From positions 1,204,840-1,268,839 of the forward strand of contig NZ_JAGYPL010000001.1 in assembly GCF_018343715.1 (NCBI RefSeq): DNA of 64,000 bases. Reading direction: 5' to 3'. Shown piece after piece: positions 25,516-34,273 of the stretch. The number at the start of each line of letters is the position of its first letter. The stretch's first letter is position 1. Below the pieces are notes generated by a model, which made no database searches, was not told the origin of the DNA, and worked only from the letters and a program-made list of their open reading frames with translations. This DNA is from Bacillus sp. FJAT-49711. Lineage in GTDB: Bacteria; Bacillota; Bacilli; Bacillales; Bacillaceae_C. Position numbers and translations under genes: made by a program.

Positions 25516-26724
25516 ATGAATAGTGTAGGAATAGTAGCTGAGTATAACCCATTTCATAACGGGCACCAATTCCAAGTCCAATCTGCAAAAAAGCTGTCGC
25601 AATCTGATATTGCGATTGCTGTAATGAGCGGTAACTTTCTGCAAAGAGGAGAGCCTGCTATAGTCAACAAATGGGCTCGGACAAAAATGGCTTTGCAAGC
25701 AGGAGTAGATATTGTCATAGAGTTGCCATATGCTTATGCAGTTCAAAATGCAGAGATATTTGCATATGGAGCTGTATTATTATTAAATTCGATTGGTTGT
25801 AGAAGTATTTGCTTCGGCAGTGAATCTGGGGATATTCATCAATTTGATGAAACAGTTCAGTTTATCAATCAAAACAAAGCCAAATATGAGGAGAATATAC
25901 GAAAATATATTAAAAAGGGAATAAGCTATCCTTCTGCTTTATCAGCTGCTTTTAAAGAGTTAGAACCCGGCAGTACTACAATCGATTTAACTCAGCCTAA
26001 TAATATACTTGGATTTCATTATATGGCCGCAGGAAAAAAAATAAATTCACGTATTTCTTTTCATACAGTCCAAAGAAAAAACGCTGAACATCATGATGAA
26101 TCCCTAAGCGGCAGCTTCATTGCGAGTGCGACATCCATTCGAAAATCAATTCATTTACATAATGATTTACAAAAAATACAAGATTATGTTCCAACAGGGA
26201 CTTATATCGAGCTACTCAATTATATTACCCAATATGGTCAGTTTCATTCTTGGGAGCATTACTGGCCATTTTTACAATATAAAATTCTTTCCATGGAAAA
26301 AACGGCATTAAAAGATATTTATGATGTGAGCGAAGGGCTAGAAAATCGTCTCATCAAAGCCGCACAAACAGCTACTAGCTTTGAAGAGTTTATGAAATCT
26401 GTAAAAACAAAAAGATATACATGGACAAGACTGCAAAGAACATGTGTACATATTCTTTCGAATATGAAAAAAGAAATGATACATTCTTTAAGTAAAAAAC
26501 CGCAATATATAAGATTACTTGGGATGAATGAGCAAGGCAGGCAATATATTAGAGAAATAAAAAAAGAGCTGCATGTGCCGCTCATTTCAAAAGTATCCGG
26601 ATTTCAAAACGACATGCTCTCACTTGATTTGAAAGCTTCAAATATTTATGCATTTGCCTTATCGGAACCTGAACGATCTAAGCTGCTTAAAATGGAATTT
26701 GCACAACCACCAATATTACTTTAA
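25516..26724 (+). CDS. tmcAL: tRNA(Met) cytidine acetate ligase TmcAL (YlbM)
   Basis: TmcAL makes N4-acetylcytidine at the wobble position of elongator tRNA-Met from acetate and ATP. The 402-residue product has the nucleotidyltransferase motif AEYNPFHNGHQ near its start, MSGNFLQRGEP, and FGSESGD, all typical of this family. The ATG follows GGAGG. It stands alone on the plus strand between the His-rich gene and the convergent ylbK. Its terminator appears to lie inside the end of ylbK. Confidence 0.95.
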   Translation: MNSVGIVAEYNPFHNGHQFQVQSAKKLSQSDIAIAVMSGNFLQRGEPAIVNKWARTKMALQAGVDIVIELPYAYAVQNAEIFAYGAVLLLNSIGCRSICFGSESGDIHQFDETVQFINQNKAKYEENIRKYIKKGISYPSALSAAFKELEPGSTTIDLTQPNNILGFHYMAAGKKINSRISFHTVQRKNAEHHDESLSGSFIASATSIRKSIHLHNDLQKIQDYVPTGTYIELLNYITQYGQFHSWEHYWPFLQYKILSMEKTALKDIYDVSEGLENRLIKAAQTATSFEEFMKSVKTKRYTWTRLQRTCVHILSNMKKEMIHSLSKKPQYIRLLGMNEQGRQYIREIKKELHVPLISKVSGFQNDMLSLDLKASNIYAFALSEPERSKLLKMEFAQPPILL

Positions 26725-26744
26725 ACAAAAAATAACACTTCTCA

Positions 26745-27530
26745 TTAATCTTTTAATTGAAATTCCTGAATCACTTTTTTGATTTCAGGAATTTTTTTGA
26801 GTGTTTCCGCCTCCCCAATGTTGATAATCTCTTCAATATTTTTAAAAGCACGGGCATTGAAAAGCTCTACTGGTGGATGAATCATAATGTCTGATTCAAA
26901 TTCTCTTGCTATTCCAATTTCCATTTGTAAAATATCCAAGCTCTGCATAATCACATCATACACAGTGGAAATTTCAGCTTCAGCATTAACTCCAGCAACG
27001 TCAGAACTTATAACGAGGTCAGCACCCATTTTTTTCACGGATGATACTGGTACTCTGTCGGCAACTCCACCATCGACTAAAAGTCTGCCATTTAGCTTTT
27101 CGGGAATAAAAATTCCTGGTATGGCAATACTCGCTCTTACGATTGAAGCAATATGTCCTTTATTAAATTCAATTTTTTCACCTGTTTTTAAATCAGTAGC
27201 AACTACGCAAACAGGTATTTGTAAATCTTCTAAATTTTTACCGTGCATAAATAAATCAATAAGATTTTTTACCCTATTGCCAGTAATAAAGCCCATCTTA
27301 GGAACGGTAAAATCCAGATAATATTTACGTTTAAATGCTGTGGAGAGCTTTATTAATTGATCTAAATCATGACCAAATGCATAGAAGCAGCCAACAAGGG
27401 CCCCCATACTGCTTCCCGCAATCATATGGATGGGTATGGAATGGTCTTTGAGCGCTTTTAATACCCCTAAATGTGCGAAGCCTCTCGCTCCACCTGAACC
27501 TAAAGCTAGCCCAATTTTCGGTGCTTTCAC
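26745..27530 (-). CDS. ylbK: Patatin-like phospholipase family protein YlbK
   Basis: A 261-residue cytoplasmic serine hydrolase of the patatin/RssA family. The oxyanion loop GSGGARGFAH, the nucleophile motif GSSMG (Ser41) and the catalytic Asp in DGGVADRVP (Asp153) are all intact, so lipid acyl hydrolysis is plausible; the substrate is unknown. The start is GTG at 27530 after GGGGGAG. It is divergent from ylbJ, which fits B. subtilis order. Its last codons coincide with a plus-strand hairpin and T-run that probably terminates tmcAL. Confidence 0.9.
   Translation of the reverse strand: MKAPKIGLALGSGGARGFAHLGVLKALKDHSIPIHMIAGSSMGALVGCFYAFGHDLDQLIKLSTAFKRKYYLDFTVPKMGFITGNRVKNLIDLFMHGKNLEDLQIPVCVVATDLKTGEKIEFNKGHIASIVRASIAIPGIFIPEKLNGRLLVDGGVADRVPVSSVKKMGADLVISSDVAGVNAEAEISTVYDVIMQSLDILQMEIGIAREFESDIMIHPPVELFNARAFKNIEEIINIGEAETLKKIPEIKKVIQEFQLKD
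26760..26798 (+). terminator. tmcAL terminator lying inside the ylbK 3' end
   Basis: AATTCCTGAAtC pairs with GatTTCAGGAATT round a T-rich loop, followed by TTTTTTT on the plus strand. It is about 35 bases past the tmcAL stop but already within the last 18 codons of ylbK, so the DNA serves two roles. Confidence 0.75.
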
Positions 27531-27618
27531 ACATATCTCCCCCTACCACATTTTATGGTCTAAAAGACTATTCTATGAGTATATTGATTATGTGGATGTT
27601 GGACAGGGGGGCGAATCA

Positions 27619-28836
27619 TTGAATTTATCAAAAATCAAAACCATCTTACTTGCTTTAGGAGTTACGATAATGGCATTCTCCATGATTCTTTTCCCCGAAG
27701 AATCTTTTAATGCCTCGATACGCGGATTGAATATGTGGTGGGAAATTGTATTCCCTTCCTTATTTCCATTTTTTGTCATTTCCGAGTTGTTGATAGGATT
27801 TGGAGTAGTCAAGTTTATGGGGGTGCTTTTGGAGCCCTTAATGAGACCTTTGTTTAGAGTCCCTGGTGTCGGTGGTTTTGCATGGGCGATGGGAATGGCT
27901 ACAGGTTTCCCAGCTGGGGCTAAGTTAAGCACAAGATTAAGGCAGGAAAAACAACTAACTAAGGTGGAAGCGGAGCGATTAGTTTCCTTTACAAACTCAT
28001 CCAGTCCGCTTTTTATCTTCGGTGCAGTTTCTGTCGGTTTTTTTCATAACCCTCGATTAGGAATTTTATTAGCAATTGCTCATTATTTAGGAAACTTTTT
28101 TGTAGGGCTTTGTATGAGATTTTACGGAAAAAAAGAGACAAGGAAATATAAGCAAAAAAAGTCTTTATGGATGATTTTTCATCAAGCAATATCCAGTCTT
28201 CACAGAACTAGACTTATAAACAAAAAGCCGATCGGTAAATTATTAGGAGATGCTGTTATCTCGTCCATCCATACTTTGCTGATGATAGGCGGTTTTATCA
28301 TTTTGTTTTCAGTCATAAACAAACTACTATATCAATTAAATATTACTCTCCTTCTTGCCCATGCTACGGAATATATTTTAATGTTATTCAATTTGCCCAA
28401 ACAGTTAGGTGTTCCTATTATCGCAGGAATATTTGAAATTACATTAGGAAGTCAAATGACGAGTCAAGTAAGTGCAGCTTCATTGATGCAGCAAGCGATG
28501 ATTACAAGTTTTATTTTAGGCTTCAGCGGATTTAGTGTCCAAGCTCAAGTTGCAAGTATCATAGCAGAAACAGATATTAAATTTAAACCTTTTTTTATGG
28601 CACGAATTCTTCACGGTTTCCTTGCTGCCGTAATTACTTATGTTTTTTGGAAGCCATTTGCTGAAAAATTTCATATTGTTTCCGGAAATAATGCAATACC
28701 TGTGATCTTGCAGGAGCATGACTTATGGTGGGAAAGTACGTTGCATCTTTTTGTTAAGGTAGGGCCAATCATTACCATTATTTCTTTATTGGTCTATATA
28801 TACTTTTTTATTAGAAATATGGATTCTACAAAATAA
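27619..28836 (+). CDS. ylbJ: Sporulation integral membrane protein YlbJ
   Basis: YlbJ is a sigma-E controlled polytopic membrane protein needed for heat-resistant spores in B. subtilis. It resembles SpoIIM/nucleoside-transporter-like (Gate domain) proteins. The 405-residue form starts at TTG 27619, nine bases after AGGGGGG; a longer open frame reaching 27430 runs antisense to ylbK and lacks support. Eight to ten membrane segments are seen, with the conserved ATGFPAGAKL and SPLFIFGAVSVG. No sigma-E box could be fixed in the 88-bp divergent gap. Confidence 0.92.
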   Translation: MNLSKIKTILLALGVTIMAFSMILFPEESFNASIRGLNMWWEIVFPSLFPFFVISELLIGFGVVKFMGVLLEPLMRPLFRVPGVGGFAWAMGMATGFPAGAKLSTRLRQEKQLTKVEAERLVSFTNSSSPLFIFGAVSVGFFHNPRLGILLAIAHYLGNFFVGLCMRFYGKKETRKYKQKKSLWMIFHQAISSLHRTRLINKKPIGKLLGDAVISSIHTLLMIGGFIILFSVINKLLYQLNITLLLAHATEYILMLFNLPKQLGVPIIAGIFEITLGSQMTSQVSAASLMQQAMITSFILGFSGFSVQAQVASIIAETDIKFKPFFMARILHGFLAAVITYVFWKPFAEKFHIVSGNNAIPVILQEHDLWWESTLHLFVKVGPIITIISLLVYIYFFIRNMDSTK

Positions 28837-28850
28837 AATGTAGAATCCAT
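28819..28850. terminator. Hairpin across the ylbJ stop, possible terminator
   Basis: ATGGATTCTACA pairs perfectly with TGTAGAATCCAT round an 8-base loop that contains the ylbJ TAA. There is no T-tract on either side, so it may act by folding alone. It lies between convergent ylbJ and coaD. Confidence 0.5.
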
Positions 28851-28859
28851 CCATTCCTC

Positions 28860-29911
<1,052 letters not shown>

Positions 29912-30039
29912 ATTTTCACCAAATTGTAATAGATTTTTCCTATACATCCTATCATAGTTCAAATTGGCATACCAAATAAAATGAATGTTGCTTAAACATG
30001 TAAGTGTATAAAAAAGAGTTTTAAGGCGATAATGACGAT

Positions 30040-30184
30040 AACAGCATCAAGTGATGTTGTTGCCAACCGCGGAGAAGACTTACGTTCCCCTTAAGTTCTT
30101 CCTCCGGTTTCTCCTCTCCCTTTGCCTTCTATCCGTATTTTATCGGAATTTGAAGGGCCCTGCATAGAGATGCAGGGTTTTTTT
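30040..30184. ncRNA. Candidate ylbH-leader type RNA
   Basis: The 350-bp gap in front of rsmD holds a conserved-looking element, not a gene. It includes GATGTTGTTGCC, CCGCGGAGAAGACTTACGTTCCCC and CTCCGG segments that can pair with each other, and ends with a perfect hairpin CCCTGCAT-AGAG-ATGCAGGG followed on the plus strand by seven T (30158-30184). An RNA element (ylbH leader) is known between ylbG and ylbH in Bacillus, which is this position. The terminator faces the plus strand, so a free-standing RNA read away from rsmD is possible. Confidence 0.42.
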
Positions 30185-30315
30185 AATGTCCTGCGCCAAC
30201 ACCTGTCGACTAGCAAACTAGATATGTCAACGTCAGCTCGTTTCCTTTATCTCAGTCAAAGGCCCTGAAGTTTTATACGTCGATGAGCAAAACAATTGCG
30301 CATTTTATATATCTT

Positions 30316-31704
30316 TTAGTTAATCACGATCTGAGTATTATTTTCCGTTACTTGAACATTTAATAATGTATTTACTAAATTCAATTGAATAAAAGGTTGA
30401 TTTTCGATGACAACAACAGGCGCATGAGTCATACCATATCTTTGTCCATTCAGTTCGAAAATTCGTTTATTAATATAAAATCGATAGTTAATCGCACCTT
30501 TATCTGCTTTTAATATTTCATTTTCCAATATGTTTACCTCATATTGTAATGCTTTTAAAAGTGGAACAAAATCAATCATAGTATTTCCATTTTCGCTTAC
30601 GATTTTCACACCATCTACTTTACTCCCCTTAATTATTAAATCACGGGAATCTAAAAATACTAAAGGTTTTAACATCTCATCAGTAGAAGCATTGTCAGTG
30701 AAAAACAAAGTACTATAACCAGTAACCTCTTCCAACAATTGATCGAGCTGCTTATGACTTATTTTCTTATCAGACGTTAATACTTTATTTTTCCATTGTA
30801 CGAGCTGCTCTTTCGATAACTTATCATTCATTTCCTTGTACATTTTCTTCGATTTTGAATCACCAATAGGTTTATTTAGAATGAAAGATGAAATAAGATT
30901 AGTTAACCATTGCTCGTTTTCCGGAAAATTATATGCTGATTGAATAAAGGCTAATGTAAATTTTTCTTTTACTTCTCGTGGCGATCTTTTTGCGTTTATA
31001 ATTAAAAAGTTATCTTTTACTAATCCCTCTTGTTGATTTGTAAGCAGTACATGAACTTTTTTTCCGGTTGCTGGTAGTTGTTCTTTATTGATATATATTT
31101 CTTTGTTTATTTTTGAATTAGAATAAATAACGAGATTCTTATCAACTTCGGTTATATGAAGCGGCTCCCGCTGCCAATATAAGACAGGTTCTTTACCTTT
31201 ATTCTTCATTACATAGTAATCGACTAAGTCCATTTTTCGTACATTCATAGTTTCAGAGGTACTTATCCAATTAGCATTTAACCATACAGAATCAATTAGT
31301 TGTACTGTAGTTTTATCGATGACAATATTATGAAGCTGCACACCGTAATTTTGTAAAAGCAATCTTTTTACATTTTTGTCAAAAGGGAGATCAAAAGAGA
31401 AAGTAACTGTTTCATGCTCTAACATTACTTGATTTGTACTTTGTATAGTACATTTGTGCTCTTTATTACTGATACACTTTATATTAACAGCTTCTTCAGG
31501 AACCTTAACTTTGTATAGCTTCCCTTTAATTCCAGTTATAGTTTGTTCAACTTGAATTTTGTCCTTTAACATGTTTAGTTTAATCGTTTGGTGAATATTT
31601 TTTGCTATTTCATCTGTTTGCGAAGAATATCCTGCCCATTGATAATAAAGCAATCCTCCAACTAGACAGATTAATATAACAAAAAAGAAAATGATTCTTT
31701 TCAA
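30316..31704 (-). CDS. Membrane-anchored protein with C-terminal stalk-like repeats
   Basis: I do not recognise a named family for the whole 462-residue protein. It has one N-terminal anchor (about residues 4-22) and a large outer part. The last 110 residues (MIDFVPLLKALQYEVNIL, then INKRIFELNGQRYGMTHAPVVVIENQPFIQLNLV) have the pattern of copper-amine-oxidase N-terminal 'stalk' domains, found in many Bacillus surface proteins. The TTG at 31704 is chosen because TAGGAG lies eight bases before it. B. subtilis has no gene between ylbG and ylbH, so this is an insertion. A spore or envelope role is a guess. Confidence 0.72.
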   Translation of the reverse strand: MKRIIFFFVILICLVGGLLYYQWAGYSSQTDEIAKNIHQTIKLNMLKDKIQVEQTITGIKGKLYKVKVPEEAVNIKCISNKEHKCTIQSTNQVMLEHETVTFSFDLPFDKNVKRLLLQNYGVQLHNIVIDKTTVQLIDSVWLNANWISTSETMNVRKMDLVDYYVMKNKGKEPVLYWQREPLHITEVDKNLVIYSNSKINKEIYINKEQLPATGKKVHVLLTNQQEGLVKDNFLIINAKRSPREVKEKFTLAFIQSAYNFPENEQWLTNLISSFILNKPIGDSKSKKMYKEMNDKLSKEQLVQWKNKVLTSDKKISHKQLDQLLEEVTGYSTLFFTDNASTDEMLKPLVFLDSRDLIIKGSKVDGVKIVSENGNTMIDFVPLLKALQYEVNILENEILKADKGAINYRFYINKRIFELNGQRYGMTHAPVVVIENQPFIQLNLVNTLLNVQVTENNTQIVIN

Positions 31705-31733
31705 TTGTTTTACTCCTACTATGTACATTAATG

Positions 31734-31768
31734 ATAAAAAGCCGCCTTAAAAGCTGTAAGGCAGCCTT
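31734..31768 (-). terminator. Terminator downstream of ylbG
   Basis: On the minus strand, GCTGCCTTA, a short loop, TAAGGCGGC, then TTTTTATC; one mismatch in nine pairs. It is well past ylbG, so any transcript from ylbF-ylbG reads through the 430-bp gap first. Confidence 0.6.
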
Positions 31769-32200
31769 TGGTTACTATTCTTTATTGAGCAGTTCAGAGG
31801 CTAGCAGTTCTTGTCCTATTTACTACGATAAGGATGCCAGCCTCATCTTGTCTAGCTGCAGTGAAAATACTTCTTCACAGTCAAATAGCCTGAGTCAATA
31901 TAAGTCAAAATACGGACTTAATTGATTCAGAATATATACTTTGCTGGATGGTCACAGGATGTAGGTCAGAAAAGTGTTGTGGCATTCAAGGAAGTGCTAT
32001 TCTAGTCGAATCGAGGTCCGTTACACTTTTAGCGCTCCAGCCTCTCAAATACCTATCTTCCTTTCCAACCTCGTCATGTTTTCTTTATTACAAGTCTTAA
32101 CTGAAAAAGAAATATCGACTAAAAATCCCACATCCCAATTATTTGTCGACAGGCTCACTGCCAGGAAAGGTATATTGATGGACAGGCGCTTCCACTTTTC
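31769..32200. other. 430-bp gap without a supported gene
   Basis: Two short open frames on the plus strand (31731-31925, 31974-32219) lack ribosome sites and family features. A segment beginning TTGTCTAGCTGCAG (about 31855) matches the end of the composite repeat near 21.88 kb (CTGCAGCTAGACAA in reverse), so part of the gap is probably a decayed repeat. Nothing else is clear. Confidence 0.5.
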
Positions 32201-32476
32201 TTATATCCCTATCCGATAATCATATTCTTTTGCTTTATCTGGCTTGGCATTTTCAAACTCTGTTTTTAAATAAGGTTTATATGACAGCTCTACTTTTTTA
32301 ACAAATGGCATTGCTGCCAGCTTTTCAGATAAGGAAACAGCCTCATCTTGGGCACAATAAATCACTACATATTTCATTCGTTTGGAAATATAGTGAACAT
32401 TTCCAAACCGTCTAAGTGCTTTAGCATTTTTTAAACTAAATAGCCAAACAATCAAGCCTTGTCTTCCATTAAGCAT
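32201..32476 (-). CDS. ylbG: YlbG family protein (DUF2129)
   Basis: A 91-residue cytoplasmic protein of the UPF0298/DUF2129 family, with the typical [19 protein letters not shown] and [12 protein letters not shown]. The role is unknown; it is always near ylbF in Bacilli. The ATG follows GGGGAAAG. It lies 27 bp after ylbF, probably in one transcript. Confidence 0.9.
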   Translation of the reverse strand: MLNGRQGLIVWLFSLKNAKALRRFGNVHYISKRMKYVVIYCAQDEAVSLSEKLAAMPFVKKVELSYKPYLKTEFENAKPDKAKEYDYRIGI

Positions 32477-32503
32477 AATCTTTCCCCTTTATAGATTCCT
32501 TCA

Positions 32504-32950
32504 TTATGCCGAGCATCCGCAGGCTCCTCCACTTCCACAGCCTCCACTGCAAGAAGAACCTGAATCGAAAAACGGATTTCCCGTCGGTACTTTTATATGG
32601 TCTGATACTGATCTGCCGATAAGAAGGCTAATTTCATCTAATAAAGTCTGCAGCTCATTTTCTGCTCTCCTGAAATTTGCTACATTTTCATCTAGATCCA
32701 TATCTCTTTTTCTCTCACGTGTTTTAATCATTATTTCTTTATAATCAGGATGATAACGGCCAAATCTTTGGACATCTTCATATAATTCTTTCATCTTGTT
32801 AAATTCAACAATTTTCCTGCTTGTGTCTTTGTCGTTCTTTAATTTATTATAAAAAAACCTGTACTTGTCAGCAATTTCTGATGCAATTACAAGCTCACCA
32901 ATCCGTTCAGCTTTTTCAATTATTTTGACACTTTCGATTGTAGCAAGCAT
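32504..32950 (-). CDS. ylbF: RicF (YlbF), subunit of the Ric complex
   Basis: YlbF forms a complex with YmcA and YaaT that carries [4Fe-4S] clusters and in B. subtilis assists RNase Y mRNA processing and supports competence, biofilm and sporulation. The 148-residue protein is mostly helical with VQRFGKYHP-like (here FGRYHPDYKEI) and FRRAENELQ segments. Its tail, SSCSGGCGSGGACGCSA, has four cysteines, a known cluster-binding feature of this protein. Length and tail match the B. subtilis protein. Confidence 0.93.
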   Translation of the reverse strand: MLATIESVKIIEKAERIGELVIASEIADKYRFFYNKLKNDKDTSRKIVEFNKMKELYEDVQRFGRYHPDYKEIMIKTRERKRDMDLDENVANFRRAENELQTLLDEISLLIGRSVSDHIKVPTGNPFFDSGSSCSGGCGSGGACGCSA

Positions 32951-33003
32951 AAGCCCACCTCCAATCGTTATTTTATCATGTTTTTAATATTGGCGCGACA
33001 TTA

Positions 33004-33378
33004 TTATTTGATTGTAACCATAAATTGGTGATTAATTCCAAACGATTTGTTATTTTGTTTTACGACATCAATTTTTAACCTATGTGTTCCAGGAGCTAAA
33101 TTTTTTACTACAAAGGCTGCAGTATCGTATTCACCATATTGTTGTCCATCAACATATAGCAATACCTTCCCTTGCTCCTTGCCGTTTACAAAAGAAACTC
33201 CGGCTATAATACATTCGACCTTAACGTTTCTCCCTTCTACGACATATCGAATATCCATTATTTGCGGACTTTTACTGTGATCCGAAGCTTCTGCTATCAG
33301 TGATTCAGGCTCGGGCAGTTTATGCCTGCAGCCAGTTAAGAGAACAAAAAGAAATAAGCAAACCATCATTTTTTTCAA
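33004..33378 (-). CDS. Small secreted lipoprotein, unknown function
   Basis: A 124-residue protein with a lipoprotein signal: basic start LKKMMV, hydrophobic core and the lipobox LLTGC (cysteine near residue 16). The mature part has a compact beta-rich look (VVEGRNVKVECIIAGV, LLYVDGQQYGEYDTAAFVVKNLAPGTHRLKIDVV), like an Ig-like or PEGA-type fold. The TTG at 33378 is eight bases after GAGGAG; an earlier GTG overlaps that site. B. subtilis has no such gene between ylbE and ylbF. Confidence 0.75.
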   Translation of the reverse strand: MKKMMVCLFLFVLLTGCRHKLPEPESLIAEASDHSKSPQIMDIRYVVEGRNVKVECIIAGVSFVNGKEQGKVLLYVDGQQYGEYDTAAFVVKNLAPGTHRLKIDVVKQNNKSFGINHQFMVTIK

Positions 33379-33435
33379 CAAAATCACTCCTCTTCTTTAG
33401 TTTCCACTAAAGAAAGAGGTTCATACGAAAAAAAT

Positions 33436-33672
33436 TTAGTTCGCATTTAAAGATTGCAGCATACTCATCATCATAGAAGCCATTTGAAGACCATTTGACA
33501 CCTTTTCAACTTGATGAGGTATGGTTTTCTTAAAATAATGTAAAGAAGCAATTTCAAATTGTTCTAGCGTTTCGGGTTCCCTTGCAAGTTTTCGATACCA
33601 ATAAGGTTGTTCGCGAATAAATTGTTTTAATTCATTTTTTGAATAGATATATTGCAATATCTCTTGTCTCAA
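33436..33672 (-). CDS. ylbE: YlbE-like family protein
   Basis: A 78-residue protein with the family core QYIYSKNELKQFIREQPYWYRKLAREP and HYFKKTIPHQVEKVSNGLQMASMM. No function is known; the family occurs in spore formers. The start is the TTG at 33672, nine bases after AGGAGG; an upstream TTG overlaps that site. It follows ylbD, as in B. subtilis. Confidence 0.87.
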   Translation of the reverse strand: MRQEILQYIYSKNELKQFIREQPYWYRKLAREPETLEQFEIASLHYFKKTIPHQVEKVSNGLQMASMMMSMLQSLNAN

Positions 33673-33705
33673 TATATTCAACCTCCTATAGGATTTTTGA
33701 GATTC

Positions 33706-33780
33706 GAAAAGACTTTGGTCTTTTTGAACTTCGAAAAGACTTTAGTCTTTTTTTAAGACGAAAAGACTTTAGTCTTTTTT
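33706..33780. repeat. Three 27-bp tandem units, each an AAAAGACT/AGTCTTTT palindrome
   Basis: GAAAAGACTTTAGTCTTTT occurs at 33760 and 33733 and with one change (TTTGGTC) at 33706, with an exact 27-bp period. Each unit is a short hairpin followed by T on both strands, so the array can act as a bidirectional triple terminator. The unit at 33760 overlaps the ylbD stop and last codons, hence the repeat may have grown from the ylbD 3' end. Confidence 0.9.
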
Positions 33781-34167
33781 AAAGGAAAATGGATTTAGGT
33801 TAGTGGTTGGTTGATTTGTTGGAGGAGGATTGCTTCCTTGAAATTGAGCAAGCACTCCTTGTATTGCCCCTATCGCTTGACTCAGTTGATTTATATGATG
33901 CTGCACTTGATTTGCATCCATATTTTTTATCATTCCTGTTATTTGATTCATCCATTTTTTTTCTGTTTCTTGTTTTGCAGCAATTGGTTCTTCATTATCA
34001 TCTTTAAATTTTGACCATTTTGGATCATCCGCTCCTAGCAAAAACCAATCTTCGTATAATTCTTGCCACGTATATTCCTCTTTCCTAACAGACTGTAAAA
34101 GTTTTGGGTGCTCTTTAACGAAAGCCTTAAATTGTTCTACGGACGGATGCAGACTTGTACTCTCCAT
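33769..34167 (-). CDS. ylbD: YlbD family spore coat-associated protein
   Basis: A 132-residue protein annotated in Bacillus as a putative coat protein. The N-terminal part (HPSVEQFKAFVKEHPKLLQSVRKEEYTWQELYEDWFLLG) is the family core; the C-terminal end is a Gln/Pro/Asn-rich tail ending FSFKKD. The ATG follows GAGGTGAC. The stop lies inside the third unit of a 27-bp tandem repeat. Function is inferred from the family only. Confidence 0.86.
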   Translation of the reverse strand: MESTSLHPSVEQFKAFVKEHPKLLQSVRKEEYTWQELYEDWFLLGADDPKWSKFKDDNEEPIAAKQETEKKWMNQITGMIKNMDANQVQHHINQLSQAIGAIQGVLAQFQGSNPPPTNQPTTNLNPFSFKKD

Positions 34168-34248
34168 AGCTATGTCACCTCATTTATTCATTTATCCTTA
34201 TATGCAGAATATGGGTAAAGCGTGTAATTTGTGATTATCTCACATTAG

Positions 34249-34273
34249 AAAAAGACCTTAGCAAGGTCTTTTT
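34249..34273 (-). terminator. Terminator of ylbC
   Basis: AAAAAGACCTT, loop AGC, AAGGTCTTTTT: a perfect symmetrical hairpin that overlaps the ylbC stop codon, with T on both sides. Confidence 0.88.

Noticed and set aside
27430-27618. 63-codon upstream extension of ylbJ
   Set aside because: It runs antisense through the start of ylbK and the TTG at 27619 has a strong ribosome site.
31731-32219. Two short plus-strand frames in the gap after ylbG
   Set aside because: No ribosome site, no domain, and part overlaps a repeat fragment and a terminator.
33706-33780. Short regular repeat as a CRISPR array
   Set aside because: Units are directly joined palindromes of 27 bp with no unique spacers and no cas genes nearby.
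33807-34014. Two hydrophobic plus-strand frames inside ylbD
   Set aside because: Antisense shadows of ylbD; no ribosome site.
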